Of a stretch of DNA of 64,000 nucleotides, positions 12,151 through 25,899 are shown piece after piece (the stretch's first letter is position 1; each line of letters opens with the position of its first letter). Source of the stretch: Seriola aureovittata (lineage: Eukaryota > Chordata > Actinopteri > Carangiformes > Carangidae). The notes under the pieces are model-generated. The model searched no databases. It had not been told where the DNA came from and worked only from the letters and a program-made list of their open reading frames with translations. Location of the stretch: positions 22,495,737 to 22,559,736 of the forward strand of contig NC_079372.1 in the NCBI RefSeq assembly GCF_021018895.1, in the 5' to 3' direction. The translations under genes and the position numbers were made by a program.

Positions 12151-15100
12151 ATGTCTGTGGTGAAGCTGGAGCAGAGCCGAGAGCGGATTCGCACAGAGCT
12201 GGACAAGGTTGTAGACTTCTGGCTCAAACACTCCCATGACACCGTACACGGGTACTGTAGTACTGTAGTAATTATGCTTCTGAAATGTAAATATTGTCTG
12301 CTCATGACTTTTTAAAGTACTATCAACAAGCAGTCCGCATCCTTGTGATGAACTTGAATCTCTGCTTCCTGTTTCAGAGGATTCTTCACTTGTATTGGGA
12401 GAGATGGGACGGTTTATGATGAGCTGAAGTACGTCTGGCTGCAGGGTCGACAGGTACGTCTGGTCCGCTGTGGGCGCTGGCAGTGTAATGTGATCATCAG
12501 ATGTTATGTGAGTAAAGTGGCTTGTTTTCCTCACAGGTATGGATGTACTGCCGCCTGTACCGAACCATGGATCGCTACCGCAGGCCTGAAATCCTTGAAG
12601 CAGCAAAAGCTGGTGAGTAGAAATGCTGTGTCATGTTCTCTATTTCAGTTTTGCTGTTTTTGAACAAAACAGTGACACAAATTATTTCTTTGCTGTTGAT
12701 TCATGTGATTTGAAGCCTGTAAAATTCCACCTTAAGATTCTTAATGTTCTGGTGTTGTTAAGGTGGAAAATTTCACACATCCACAGGTAAATGTTTGCAG
12801 CAGATGGTGAAACACGGTGTTCTTTAGTAGACCCAGGTGATTAATGACAGTCATGTTTGCTCTGTGCACTCTGCTTATTCTCTACAAGGCACAGAAGTGT
12901 TCCTTGATGGAAACCTTAGGCTAAGAAAAACATGAATGCTTTAACTTGACCACCATGTATTTGTTTTGTTAGCCAAACGTAAAAAGGAATTTACAGTAGA
13001 TGGCTAACAACAGTAGGAACACAGGTTCTTTTAATCGAGAGATGATGTTTAGTAAAAGCCACACCAACCACTTATATCTGTATGTCTTTAATAGGCGGAT
13101 AAACTCATCGGTGTTATGAATTCATGTCTGTAAATGGCTTCATGCTGACGTGTCTAATGATAAGATGATGTTGACGTGTGTTTGCAGGAGGAGCGTTCCT
13201 CAGAAGGTTTGCTCGTGTGTCCAGCAGCAGCGGTCAGTGGAAATGTGCCTTCTGCTTAACAAGAGATGGGAAAGCAGTCAAAGTTCAGAGGACGATATTC
13301 AGTGAGTGTTTCTACATCATGGCCATGGATGAACTGAGCAGAGTCACTGGTGACAAGGACATGCAGGTATAAATAACAAACACTTTATTTCTTCAGTATC
13401 TGTACTGAGCTCCATTCTACCAAACGAGTTCTAGATTGTTTTTGGTTGAACAGCTCTTGTAACGTGTTTATCAAATGAGATGCGAGATATAAATGAGATA
13501 TATATATGATCAAAACACAGTGACTAAGTGCTGTACGTACATTAAAACAGAACAAAGACATATTGAAAAGACAAAGTGTCGGTTAGTAGTCAGTCAGTAA
13601 GTCAGTTAGTAAGGCAATTATAATAAATACATCTGTAAAATCAATAAAATGAATAAAACAGACAGAAGAAAGTTGGTAAAAGCACTGTCAGAGTTACAGT
13701 AGTCAAGACCATCTTGATTTGATTTGATGTTTGTGACAATTTGTAGCTGATAAAAACATGACTGGACAAATATTTCTCAGAGACAAGATATGAAGTCTCC
13801 CTCTTCATTTTTAACAGGGCATAAATTTCTGTGTCATGAGCAGAACAGTGGTAGTTAATGATGTGTTTATGAGTAATATGTCCTGGTGGAAGCATGTGTA
13901 CTGAGAACAACAGGGGACCAAGAACCTTGGCCCACACCACAGGTTAGTGAGGACACTGAGGAGGAGGCGTCACTGTACTGACAAAAGCCCAGTTTGATAA
14001 ATATGATGTAAATCAGTATAAAGCAGCTTCCCTGATGGCAACCCATTCTTCAAGGGTTTAGTAGAATTCAAGCATCAGCTTGTGAGGAAAAGATAATTAG
14101 TTACTTTAAATTCAATTATATATTATTCAAAGGATACCAGATTTCCATAATGTGGTCTGAAAATACCTGTACCACAAAGTCAGGTGACAGTCCTGATCTT
14201 TCCTCCAGCACTTGGTCCAGGACAAGGTTTCTTGAAAACTACTAAAATAATTTGATGACATACATACGGCAGTATTTTGGAGCTACATGAGACATTGGAT
14301 TTTAACTTCATTAACAGACCTTCTCTGTTGTAGCTGAGGCTGATTCAAAGTGGGACCATTGTGTTGCAACAGATGTTACATGTATTGAATTTGTGCTACG
14401 GCAATGCTGATGCAATGTGCATAAACCGAAACAGATGTTGAAACTCATCAAGTTAAAAGTGGTTCCCTATTTTTTTGTAGATTTGAAACTTTGTTCCCCA
14501 AAAATCTCATTTTGATATTGTTGGGACAAACTGAAGGTTTCACTCATGCTGTAACTTCATCAGAGCCAGAACACTTCACATCTAGTACTCTTTGCTAAGA
14601 ATATATCACAGTGACATCGTAGTATACTCATTGTGTGAGCCGCAGTGAATAAGGACCTTATCTGAAGGGATGTAAAAAAATATACCAACAGCAAAATTCA
14701 AATTCAAAAAAAATGTTTCTGCCAAAAAAAACTTTAACTAACAAAGCAAAGCCATACAGAGACAAACATTTCACAGTGGTGTGAACAAGTACCAACAGCT
14801 CATTACTGACACTCCATTTTCACTATAACAGCATAGATTATTATTATTATATATTTTTATTATTAAAGCTGTAATAATGAAAATAGGTTGTCAGAAATGA
14901 TTTGTTTTTGATTTAACAGTGCCCATGCATTAATAAGACTGAGGGCTCTGTTTTAACAGTCCAAAGCACACGGTCACATAGAATTAGTTTCCATTTGTTG
15001 TGAGTTGATTTCATTTTGTGACACAGCTTTGAAGGAATTATTAGGGTGTTAGCGGTTTGCGTTGCATTGCATTGCTAGCTAGCATGCTGTGTGCTATGTG

Positions 15101-17669
15101 AACATACTATAGAAGGTTTCATCTCTAGGTAACATGCCTGAAAATGCTTGATCCTCCCACAGTCGCCCTCCCATCCCCACATTATCCCACCATCACTCTC
15201 TGCTCTGTTGTGTTTCCAGCTGGAGGCTGAGCAGATGATGGAGCAGTTGATCCACTGGGTTCGAGTGGACTCGTCAGGCCTGGGCCGGCCCCAGCTTCCT
15301 GGAGACGTTGCCACGAACAGCATGGCAGTTCCCATGATGCTGTTGTGTCTGGTGCAACAGCTCACTGAAGGCCGGGGTCAGGAGGTGGTTCAGAAGTACA
15401 GAGAGCTGGGCAGATGGTGTGTTCAGCAGATTCTCCAGCACATCCAGGTATGGACGCTCAGGATGTGACTGATGGTATCTGCTTAAAATGACTAGCCATA
15501 ATTACAGTTTGTGATTTGCAGTTTGTGACTTTGCTTCATGAAGCGATGAGATGTAGGTCATTGAGTTCATGGTGTACATTCATACAGAACATGTTTCCTT
15601 TGAATATCAAATACACAGGCTTGATGGGTAGGTCTGAAAAGCTTGTTGAGATTATGTTGCAGGGCTGGGTTTTTAGTGCTTCTTATTGTTATTACTGTGA
15701 TGGTGCTTTTGAATGGGCTTTTCCTACCTCTGGAACAAAAGTCATTGGTTATTTTCACTTTGACCCTGTAGTAGAAGATTTCCCAGTTAATATGCTGAAA
15801 CATCCTTTTTCTTCTTCTGTAACAGAGAGACGGCACAGCTATTTTAGAGAACGTGTCACTGGAAGGAGCGGAGCTGCCGGGTTGCCAGGGCCGACTGCAG
15901 AACCCAGGTAAACACTGCCTGCCTGCTGACCAGTCAGCCAGATAACAGCAAACAGCACAGGGAGTGCAAGAGGAAGCTATGGTCCAACTTGTTTTCCTGT
16001 TCTTAATTGCCTACCTCAGTGTTTTCCCTTTCTTTCATGCTGACCCGTGCTGACTCAGGACATGCCCTGGAAGCAGGCTGGTTCCTGCTTCAGTACAGTG
16101 CAGAGTGGGGGGACGAGGAGCTGCAGAGGACTGCCATTAACAAGTTTGTGGAGCTGCCTTATCGGTGCGGCTGGGATAAAGAGCATGGTGGGCTCTTCTA
16201 CTTCCTGGATGTGGATGGTCACTGCCCCACACAGGTGATTCAACCATCTACAGTACACACTATATAATAGTATAATATAATAGTAGATATTGTTTACGTA
16301 TTATATACAGTATAAATGCATCAAATCAGCAAATACACTGTTTGTATATCTAACTAGTTGGAGTGGAATATGAAGCTGTGGTGGCCTCACTGTGAGGCTC
16401 TCATCGCCTTCCTGATGGCCTACAGTCAAACCAAGAAGCCAGAGCTGCTGGACAGATTCTCTGAGGTGTATGAATACACCTTTAGCCATGTGAGTTCAAA
16501 CTGCAGTGTCAACAAGGCACATTACTTATACCATATTGTATAAAAAGAGGCTCAGAGCCTCTCTTCTTATTGGCACACTGACATGTTGATTTTGTGAATA
16601 TACAAAATACATATATCTGTATATTTGAATGCACTGCAGTTTTAATGGTGTACATGTGCCTGATTCTGTGCAGTTTTCTGATGCTAAGAGCAGTGAGTGG
16701 TTTGGCTATTTGACACAAGAAGGGAAAGTAGCACTGGATTTTAAAGGAGGCCCCTTTAAAGGTAAGAACATAACTGAGGTGTAGAACTGACTGACTGAAA
16801 GCAAAAGAAAAAAAAACTGTCAAATTACTTGTATGAAATGAAAGTCATGAATGACGTTCCTCATCTCCGCTACAGGCTACAGGCTCCAGGCTGCATTAGC
16901 CGTTACTAGCATAACACACCTGAATCATCAACCAGGCGGTCAGTGGTCAGGTTGCATTGTGGGTAACATAGGCAAAAGGTTTTGACAAGGACAAAGAATG
17001 AATTTAATAAAAAAGATGACATCTCTGTTTTAATACTTTCTTTTTTTCTGTCCATCAGTAATCTGACAGTTTGATAGGAGTACTCTTGATTGAGCTATGT
17101 CCCAATTCAGGGGCAGCATCCTCCTGAGGTTGCATCTCAAGTTGTAGTGATATTTTACCACTATTAAATAATATTTGTGAATCGGTATCAGCTGAGTAAC
17201 AGAAGCGATCTGATAACATCATTAGACTCATGATGAACAGGTAAAAAAAAACAAAACAAAAAGGATAAAAATTGACGCACAGTCAGTGATTATCATTTTT
17301 TAATTCCATGCATTATTCTCCTGTCAAATCCTGGTGCCTACATTACCCACGATGCAGCTTGACTTCTAACAGTTAGTAGCAGCTTAGCATAACCTGGAGC
17401 CTGTAGCAGAGAGGAGCAGAGTACAGGGATCTGGTGAGTTTCTTACTTTTTTACGTTTGTCAGACTTCACACTGGAGACATTAAAGGTTTTATACAACTC
17501 TTTAGACATTTGCACTGGAACTCCGCAACACTTGGGGAAACATACTGATATACTGAGGGTCTGTAAGATAACTGTGTTTCTCTTCTCTTGTTCAGGGTTC
17601 TTCCATGTGCCTCGCTGCCTGTACATGTGTGAGCGTATTCTGGATGATGTGCTGGCAAACAAGGACTGA
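12151..17669 (+). CDS. renbp: N-acylglucosamine 2-epimerase (renin-binding protein)
   Basis: Complete gene of ten coding exons: 12151-12251, 12378-12453, 12537-12612, 13188-13366, 15220-15447, 15826-15907, 16059-16234, 16358-16489, 16674-16761 and 17596-17669 (TGA). All phases agree and the product is 403 aa, close to the family's usual length. The enzyme interconverts N-acetylglucosamine and N-acetylmannosamine in the cytosol, feeding or draining sialic acid synthesis; mammalian RENBP also binds renin in vitro. Conserved barrel motifs are intact: [11 protein letters not shown] near the start, GHALEAGWF (His about 249), KLWWPHCEA (about 312-320) and [11 protein letters not shown] near the end. 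These carry the histidines and glutamate thought to act in catalysis. Intron 4 holds a LINE fragment. The start is the first ATG of its exon, and [14 protein letters not shown] is a family-like N-terminus. Confidence 0.97.
13641..14080 (-). mobile_element. L2/Rex-like LINE reverse transcriptase fragment in renbp intron 4
   Basis: On the minus strand the open frame reads [17 protein letters not shown], then [16 protein letters not shown]. This corresponds to the palm region of L2/Rex-type LINEs, where '[14 protein letters not shown]' is followed by 'INYH.YADDT..Y'. The catalytic YADD is altered to SAHD, so the copy is dead. Adjoining sequence to about 14080 also looks like the upstream part of such an ORF. 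Confidence 0.75.
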
Positions 17670-18211
17670 GCATTCTCACATGAATTTTATAATAATGGGA
17701 CTGATTCTGATTTTTGTGTGTTCTTTAAATCAAACTACAATATTCAGGTTATAAAGCAAAATTGCACTAATTTTCAAACATGCATTTCTGTAAAATTACT
17801 TGTTTCATCTCATGACAAATGTCAAGTCACTGAGCGGCTCATAAATTCATTGACAAGTTATATTACAGCAGTACTGCTGCAAACAGGAAACAGTCTTTTC
17901 TTTTTTATATGTTAAATGTATAACAGTCCTGCATTTTCCACTTCACCTGGCTGCATGTCTGTGGACTGTAGAAGGACACTATCATGGACACAGGGAGAAC
18001 CTCAGAGATACCTCAACATGCTGGGTTGAGTTCCATCCCAGAATCGACACTGTCTCTCTTTCATCAAACATAGTAAAACGTGCCTTTTACATACATACTG
18101 AACTTTTAAAGAGCATGTATCTCTACATCCTATTCATTCCAGTTTACAGTATTCAAGCATATGGACTGCTTGTATAACATCCTGGTGAACTGTAATGTAT
18201 GTCAGAGAAAA

Positions 18212-18217
18212 ATTAAA
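18212..18217 (+). terminator. Polyadenylation signal of renbp
   Basis: ATTAAA about 545 bases after the stop codon; no canonical AATAAA lies between. Another ATTAAA follows near 18311. Confidence 0.5.
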
Positions 18218-18319
18218 GCTACAGTTTCTTACTGCTAATCACATGCTTGACATCTGTTGACTTGCAGGCCAGTTAATGTTCATTATACAATTCAACATGC
18301 ATATTGAAATATTAAAGCT

Positions 18320-19000
18320 GATGATTAAATGTGAAATATGATGTATGCAAATTATTGGATTGCAGAGATAACTGGTTAGGGTGACGTTATGTACACTTTA
18401 ATGTTCGGGGAACACACTTCGATGGGAAAACATAATCTCCTCCCAGGAATTAGAATCTAACATACGACATAAAAGGGGCTCATCTGAAATTAACTGAAAT
18501 ATATCAAGTAAAGATATCATATCATTTATAAGCTTCAGAGACTTGAATTTAAACTTGTTCAGCCTTTGACTTATATGTGGTTTAGTTTTAAAATACCTGC
18601 ATTAATTTATTTATTTTTTTAAAAACCTTCCCAAATAACAAAGTATTCAGTCCAAAATAATGATTTTCAACAGTTCAACAGTTATTCACATCAAGATTAA
18701 GCCTCAGTCTTAAGAATCCATCCATTGGGTAAATCTCATTTAGGATTGTGAAGTCAACTCTTTCACTTTAGCAGGGATAGGAAATTAAATGGATCTCCAA
18801 TTACCTTAACCTCCTCAACCTCTAATACCTTCAGTATGTAATATCTTTTTACTGGGATGGGGTAGCATTCCTTTCACTGAATGTTTCTAAAGACTCAATT
18901 CCTGATATATAGAGCTTTCTCAGCCCAGGAGAGATCTTTGAATACAAAATGTCTTCTCTAACCAGCGATCTCAACGAGGCTGGAGCTGTAGGCACAAACT
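18320..19000. other. Short intergenic region between renbp and lrif1
   Basis: AT-rich, without coding evidence. The CpG content rises after about 19000, where the lrif1 promoter and leader probably begin. Confidence 0.4.
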
Positions 19001-19601
19001 AACCAACCACATCACGTTTCACTGAGCGGAACCGGAACCTGTAATGGTTGAGCGGATGTTAGCAGTGAGGAGGGTTCAGAGGCTGCCAGGGTTTGGTAAC
19101 ACAACAATACGCGTTTCAGCTGGCGTCAGTAAACACAATAGACTTTAAAAGAAACACAAGAGAATTACTGTTAGATCGAAAAGAGAGTCTGTGGTTAAAA
19201 AAACATAGATTGTTGAACTTGACATCAAAAGAACCATATCAACGGTTTGCTGCATTGAATACAACCAATGTAACAGACCGGAAGTTCAATGTAACAAACG
19301 CGAAGCCGAAACGGAAGCCGAGAGGCGAAGTGGCCGAAGCAAACTGTGCTGAAACATTCTGTCGATGCGAATCAAAAATAGTTCATTTAGTCGAAGGCTT
19401 TGAGCATTGTAAGGCTACAGACGGCTTTGTCTTATACGGCGAGGACGGAAGTAACGACGGAAATAACCGCCGCGCTGTGACGTTACCATGTGTTAACTCT
19501 GTAATGTCCTTTCATGTTACCTCACTTAACGTTAGCCAAACTCGACTCGACGTATCACAGCATCGGGAATATTACAAGCCGAGTGACCCACCAGTACAGA
19601 C

Positions 19602-22600
19602 ATGGATCCAGTTCACAGGTAGGCTTCAGTGATAAGGAAGTTTAAAAATGTGTAAGTGTGTGGTCATTTCTTGGCATTTTGCTGCCTGGTAGTGCTTAGC
19701 AGCTGTTCTTATTGCTATGATATTTTAATATTGTTTTAGTTAGTTAGGAACCTTATTCAAGTTCCCACAACTTCAGGTCTGCAGCACGTGATCACCATCA
19801 CCTATAAATCAGTAGGCTACTTTTAGTTAGTAATTAGTACACTAGTCCCTGTTAGGACTAAGCCGCAGCCGTCCTCAGTATGAAACTTTCCAATGTTTAT
19901 TTCTATTTTTGACCATTTATTTCCTTCATTAGGCTGTGCCGTACAACTTGTAGTGCACATTTTAGGTTAATATTGAAATTAGTCGAGTTGTTTATATATA
20001 TTTTACAGCTGCAAATGTAATATATGTACATTGAATTTCGATATATGAAATATATGCACATATAAAACACAAATATACACTTGGAAATGATTATGAAACC
20101 TATTAGAAATTGGAACAATTTTCATATATTGTTATGTCTAGCCCATGCAAATATGTGTTTATGTGTGTATGCTGTATATATATATATAGAGAGAGAGAAA
20201 GAGATATGTTTCAAAATTAATGAGAAATTGTCAAGAAGAATTGAATATAAAATTTTATATGCATGTTCAAGCTACTCAGTTCAAGAGCCCCTAGTAAACC
20301 ATGGGATCAACGCCAGGACCCTGAACTAGAGGCAGCTCATTAATCAATTCAGTTCATTAATTTCATTATTCATAGGGTTTCCCGAAATGTTGAACTCTTC
20401 CCCCTGTACTACCATAGCATTGTAAAGATCTAGGCCTGTATTGTTTACAAATCTTGCCATTTGACATATAACAGGCAAATGTAAAATTTAAATGCATCTT
20501 TAGCCTCTAATTTTCACATCTCTTGTCTGACATCGTTTTTTTTTTCTCTCAGTGGGACCGGTGTTTTCTACCAGGCGATGCCTGCTGTTGGAGCCGATGG
20601 AAAGAACATCATGAAACTGATTCCTGTACAAATGGTCAATGGACATTTTGTCCAAACTGAAATAAACAAACCCAGATTGGCCCCTACAGCTCAGAAAGCT
20701 GTGACCTTAAATTTTTCCTCAGCTCCTGTTCAGATGGTAAAAAAGGCAGATTTGAATCCTTCTGCCACCCAGCAGATTGTCAAAAAGCAGGTTTCCTTTG
20801 TGAATGTGTTGCCTAAACCAGCAGGATTTGATCTTGCTAATTCACTAAACAAGCATCCACCCCAGCAAAAGCAAAATGTAAAGGCCAAATTACCTCTGAT
20901 TGCACCTGCAACAAACTGTGGGAAGTTAGTAACACTTCCATGTCAGCTTCCAGTGACCATGAAATCTCCAGCACTCCCCAGTGGACAGTACTTCCAGATC
21001 CGCCCAAATGCACAAGTCCCAACGGTCCAAGCATCTGACCTTTCTGAGCTTATCAAGAAACAGATCTTTACTTCATCAGCCAGCTCCTCTCCAGGTCCAG
21101 GACTACCAAGTGTGGTTTTCATGTCACCTGTCACAACTGTGAATCAAGGTGTTACAAATGAAGGCGTAATGAATCAAGGCGTTACCCCACCATGTGATTC
21201 TGCACTTCCCTCACTCAACTTGCTTTCTAAGACTTTATGTGGGCTCCCAGCTAAATCGAAAACACTGTTAAAATTGGTTCCAAAGGTTTCACAAAGGCCC
21301 AACAGCCCTATAAAGTGGGTGATTGAAGAAGAGCACAGCTCAGCGGCTCCTAATATAAATCTTCATGATCCATCTTCTGTCGCTTCAGAGATTCTTCGAA
21401 CTGTGGCAGAGAGAGAAAACACAAGCAAGCACTCTGACAACATTAGAAAAAGCACTCAGTCCAATCAGGGCAAAAGTGGACAAGGAGAGCGCAACACCGT
21501 GGTCGTGTGCAACGGGAGGGTCATTTATGTGGCCAAAAAAGGCAGCCGACCATTTAAAATGCAAAAAAGGAACTCCCCCCAAGCATCAACAGAAACTTAT
21601 GAATCCAACAAAACCTCTGTACCTTCAACCCAAGAGTCTTTGCAGTCAGATGCAGCTCAAACATGGCAGGACCTCAGAATTATTATCCCAGACGAGTCAG
21701 ATGAAGTGATAGATCTTTGTGGCGACGATGATGCTCAGGATGACTCACCTGCACAAGCAGCATCAGTTAATGTGTCAGCTGTCTCTCTGCAGGACGATGA
21801 CAATGTCATATTTGTGTCATATATTCCACCCAAATCTAAGGCTGGGTCAACACAAGGTTTGAGACTAAAAACACCAACAGCACTTGCAAGACGTGCAACA
21901 GACAAGACGGGAACAAGCAGCTTGGACAGTGTGACAGAAGCAAAGAGGCTAGATGGTGGAAGTGATGGCAGGGGTGTTTGTGGTTCAGTAGTGATGAACA
22001 GACATGATAATGAGGGCTCAAACACGATGAGCCAGCGAAGCACCTCCACCCAACAGGTGCAGAGAATGGAAGTTCATGAAGAAACAGAAAGTCCAGTAGA
22101 TCCCAGCACCTCTAACAGCAGCAGTGGAACACGCCCTCAGGAACAGGACACCCACAAAATGGAGGTGAGGGAGGGGATGGATCTTTAGTTAAATAATCTT
22201 TAGCAAGATGTCACAAAGTTTCTTTTTATTTCCCACTGATGGGTTTGTCAGCCTTCAAAATACACTGTCAGTGCATTTTTATGTATTGTCTGTATTGTAT
22301 GTTTTCTTTGCAGAGCCGTCCAGGCCCTGCACCATGCAGGACACCTTCGCCGGCAGCAAAACCATGTCAGATGGAGGACCATCAGCTGAGGCAGATATTT
22401 GGTATCACATCTGAGGTGAAAATCTGCCTGCAGAAGATTGATGAAGACACAGCCATGAGCTCAGAACTTTTTTTGCAGGAGCTTCATAGTTCCTGTAAAA
22501 AACAACAAACAGACACCTACAGTTGTCTCATCAATGTTAAGAGTGCTCTTTCCAAACTTGAGACAAAGCCTCCCTCTGCTTTGACGAATAAGTGCCATTT

Positions 22601-23111
22601 AGATAAAAGTTCACTCAAGGGAGCATCATGTGATGATGAAAATGCACCAGTGATTGGATACGTGGAACCAATAGATGAGGATTTCCCCAGCGCAGATGGC
22701 AACGTCATCCACGGGTCACAAAACCCAGCAGCACAGCTACAGACTCAGACTTGTGAGGATCTGAACACAAACACGAGGAGAATAGGAAGGGCAAGGAAAC
22801 GCACCATGTGTCCATGTTGCGTCCCTGGTTCTCTGGAGCCTGCAGTAAAATCCAGCGCAAGGTTAGACGAGCCTGAGAAGTTGGCGTGGATGACGGAGAG
22901 CATGAGTAAAAAAGGGGGGCGAACAAAGGCTCCAAGAAAAGATGGAAAAACATCTGGAATCAACTGTCTAACGGCCAAGAACGAGGTTCCATCCAGTGAC
23001 AGTTTGACCACATCACTGGATTTTAATGAACTAAAAAGACACAAACAGATCAAAAGACTCAAACAGCATCTAGAGAAAGAGGTGCCTTTAGAGCTGATGA
23101 GTGACAGCTGA
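19602..23111 (+). CDS. lrif1: Ligand-dependent nuclear receptor-interacting factor 1
   Basis: Three coding exons fit: 19602-19618, 20553-22164 and 22314-23111 (TGA), giving 808 aa (human about 769). The tiny first exon encodes MDPVH and joins in phase to GTGVFYQAMPAVGADGKN, the counterpart of the human 'MYQVVQTIGSDGKN' segment. Further family landmarks: LPVTMKSPALPSGQYFQI (about 138-155), a VVFMSPVTTV block, PIKWVIEEE (about 257), VVVCNGRVIYVAKKG (about 323-337), FGITSEVKICLQK (about 572) and a charged C-terminal helix KRHKQIKRLKQHLEKE. Basic stretches such as RRIGRARKRT suit a nuclear protein. LRIF1 is known to bind HP1 and SMCHD1 and to act in heterochromatin silencing; the C-terminal helix is the region tied to SMCHD1. 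Two diverged copies of this gene follow in tandem. Confidence 0.92.
20175..20190. repeat. Short (TA)n tract in lrif1 intron 1
   Basis: Seven to eight TA units. The flanking sequence (about 20050-20290) resembles 26640-27005. Confidence 0.7.
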
Positions 23112-23365
23112 GACAAGACAACCACATGCACTCTAATATTCTAACTAACCAATATTCTAACATAACTTTTGTTATAATCCTTTTATTAATTTACTTACAT
23201 ATTAACCCTCTCTTCAAACTCTTTAGTTAAGCCTCACTGTTGCTGTCCTTCTCTTGAGATTAACACTAACACATTGAATAACTGCCAACACTCATCTGCA
23301 TCATATGTTTCGCGTTATACTGTTCAATTACTAAAAGTTATTTCACACTTGCCAGCCGATCACAA

Positions 23366-23873
23366 TGAAACATTACATATTTTACACTTCTCCAGTGTTT
23401 AATTTGAAGTGTTGATATCCATAAAAAGATGTCATTTTGATTTTTAAGAACCAGAAACCATCTCAGTGTAGTTTTACATCTCCTCTCTCAGGCTTCTCTC
23501 TGGAGCTCTAGCAACAGGTCAGTGAGCCAATCAGAAGAGAGACTCTGAGCCTCTCCTCTGATTGGCTGATTGTTTTTCTCAGTGATTGAATGAAATGTTG
23601 CATTTTAGCAGGTAAACACTCAGAGAAACCAAATCCTGCAAGGTTGGAGGGTGGTTCCAGGTGGGCGGGGCTTGGGACATGGCTGAGAGCAGCGACTGCT
23701 TTGTTGTGACATCACAAAGTTTCAGAAGTCCTCGCAGCTCGTTTTAAGGTTCAGTTTGTGAATATAGGCTGTGTGGATTTCTCTGTGGACTCAGCGCTCT
23801 TGACGCTTTCACAGTTTTAATATAGAACCTAGAACTGCTTTATAATCAAAAACACAATATGGGACCTTTAAGA
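23366..23873. mobile_element. Non-autonomous MITE, copy 1 (GGGACCTTTAA end)
   Basis: Over most of its length this matches the element at 42161-42600, including 'gtgttgatatccataa', a 'ggtgggcg.ggcttggg' stretch and 'ctttgttgtgacatcacaaa'. The right end AATATGGGACCTTTA is intact; the left end is eroded. It also carries an inserted or variant segment with an 'accaatcagaagagag' type inverted motif near 23530-23570. Confidence 0.75.
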
Positions 23874-24721
23874 ATTCTTAGTGGCCGTGGTATGATAAAA
23901 AAAATACCTGTACCAGTATTACGGCTACTGAACGTTATGTGTCAAATTTCAGTTTTCTACTGAGATCCATCAGCATCCACATGTTTAACTTATGTTTGTG
24001 TGAGTGTTGGGACGGTGGTACCAGCTCTCATTCTTTGTCCTGTTCAGCCATTTTGTTTATTATAGCATGAATATTTGGCACCTATCCAGTCCACACTGAA
24101 CAGAACCTGCCTTTTGAAGTTACCCCAGAAATCTGAAGAGAAACACAACCGTAAGAAAAACTGTTTCCTACAGTATGTTAGTATCTCCTTTCATTTAATT
24201 GGCTTGAAATATAAATATTAAAAATGCACATAAATAGCTATACTAAACCTGAACCTTATTATGTCTTAATCCATGTCACAACGGCAGCAGGAGATATGTT
24301 CTGTTCAGCAGGAAACATTTAAACAAAAAACAAAAACAATGCACTATGTCACTTAGTTTAAATCCTGTAACATATTCCTTTAATGTGTCTACAGGGAGTC
24401 AGAACATGAAGAGGCAGCTGTCGTTTGCCTTAAAGGTTATATTGATTGAAAATATTTGAGAAATAGTACATTGAACATGTCAGTGGCACAAAAGGGCAAT
24501 GAAAGCATCCCTCCAATGGCCCTGAGGGCTCATTACACTGCAACTTAAAACAAACGCAAACAAATTCAGGACTTACTCGCATGGATGTTTGATAATTAAA
24601 GATACTCAAATGTCTCTGTTATAATACATCCACGCACACATATTGTTCAAAGCTTTTAACTGCAAAAGTCACAAAGCGTTGAACAACAAGTGCTTCCCAG
24701 CCTGGTTCATCACTTTTCTTT

Positions 24722-24887
24722 TTTTGGGGGGGGCTTTTTATCCCTTTATTGGACAGTATAGTGGAGAGAGACAGAGAGGCAGAGAGAGGGGGAATGACAT
24801 GCAGCAAAGGGTCGTCCGATGCGGGATTCGAACCAAGGCCGACTGTAGCCTCTACACATGGGGCGCCTGCTAAGACCACTACGCCAC
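24722..24887 (-). mobile_element. tRNA-derived SINE
   Basis: On the minus strand there is an A-box-like 'gtggtcttagcaggcg', a B-box 'ggttcgaatccc', then 'tttgctgcatgtcattcccc', a TC-rich part and 'tgtccaataaaggg' at the tail. This is a very common teleost SINE layout. It is absent from the equivalent place in unit B, so it was inserted after the duplication or lost there. Confidence 0.8.
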
Positions 24888-25899
24888 ACCTGTTTCATCA
24901 CTTTTTTGGTGTCCTTGTAAACACTTCCATTGTCATCTGTGCTACTTGCAGCGCATTTGTCTGTTTGGTTGTATTGTGAGTATTTGCAGGATAGGTCTTG
25001 TCAAATTGTCAAAGATATTTTCTGAATTTGCTTGTGTTTTGTTTTTGTGTGTTTGTGTTGAGTTCTCAGGGCCATGGTACATCCTTCCATCCAAAGCACA
25101 CAGACCTACCTCCATTTTTGCCACTTGATGTGTTGAAAGGACACAGACAAACCAAACTATCATTCCTGACTGACTTATACCACAAAAACAAGATTTAGAT
25201 TTAGATTTAGTTGTATCACAAAATAATTTCAGTCCAATTCTTACCTTTTTCAAAGACTGTGCTATGCAATTAAAAGAACGAATGATCTATGAATTTTCAA
25301 CAGGCTACAAGAGAAGATTACAAAATAAGTTGTTTTCCTGTCACTGAAAAGCTAATGTGCATAAAATGTTTATAAAATTAGTTTAACAAAGACTGGTTAT
25401 TAATGTCATGTCATGTTCAATCCTTGTGTTATGAAATACTAATGCACTAATGTCCACCACATTCTTACAAGATTATTTTAACAACTACTGGCGACTGGCT
25501 GACGTGCAGTGGATATTCACTGTCTCCAGACCTTTCCTCTACATAAAAAATGTCATGCTCCTTAAAAGTTGTTGAGGTGTTCCTTTTGTAAAAAAAAAAC
25601 TTTTATTATTATTTCACATTTATAGTTGAGTGCTTTGGACCACCACTGCCAGAGAGACAGTAACAGTGATCTGTTGATGCTTTGGTTTTACCTCATCATT
25701 CTTTGAACTGTCCTACCAGAGTTTTCAGTTGGTCCTGACCACCACCGTTTCTTCATGAAAGAGTTTTTTCATAATAAAAGATACATCGTCTTAAAGATAT
25801 TTTCACTAACAGATATATTTACTGCCCTAGCCAAACAGAGAAAAATATAGCTTACTGTAACTTCAGAAAGTCATGCAAAGCTTGGATTATAACCTGATT

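Noticed and set aside
12034..12606. 190-codon minus-strand open frame
   Set aside because: It runs antisense through three renbp exons and their introns, so it is a shadow of real coding sequence.
19093..19632. Open frame of 179 codons over the lrif1 first exon
   Set aside because: It has no ATG at its start (opens with TTG), and its frame does not join exon 2 of lrif1. It most likely reflects chance openness in leader sequence.
24722..24887. tRNA gene (A- and B-box like)
   Set aside because: The boxes belong to a SINE: no cloverleaf acceptor stem forms, and the SINE body and tail follow directly.
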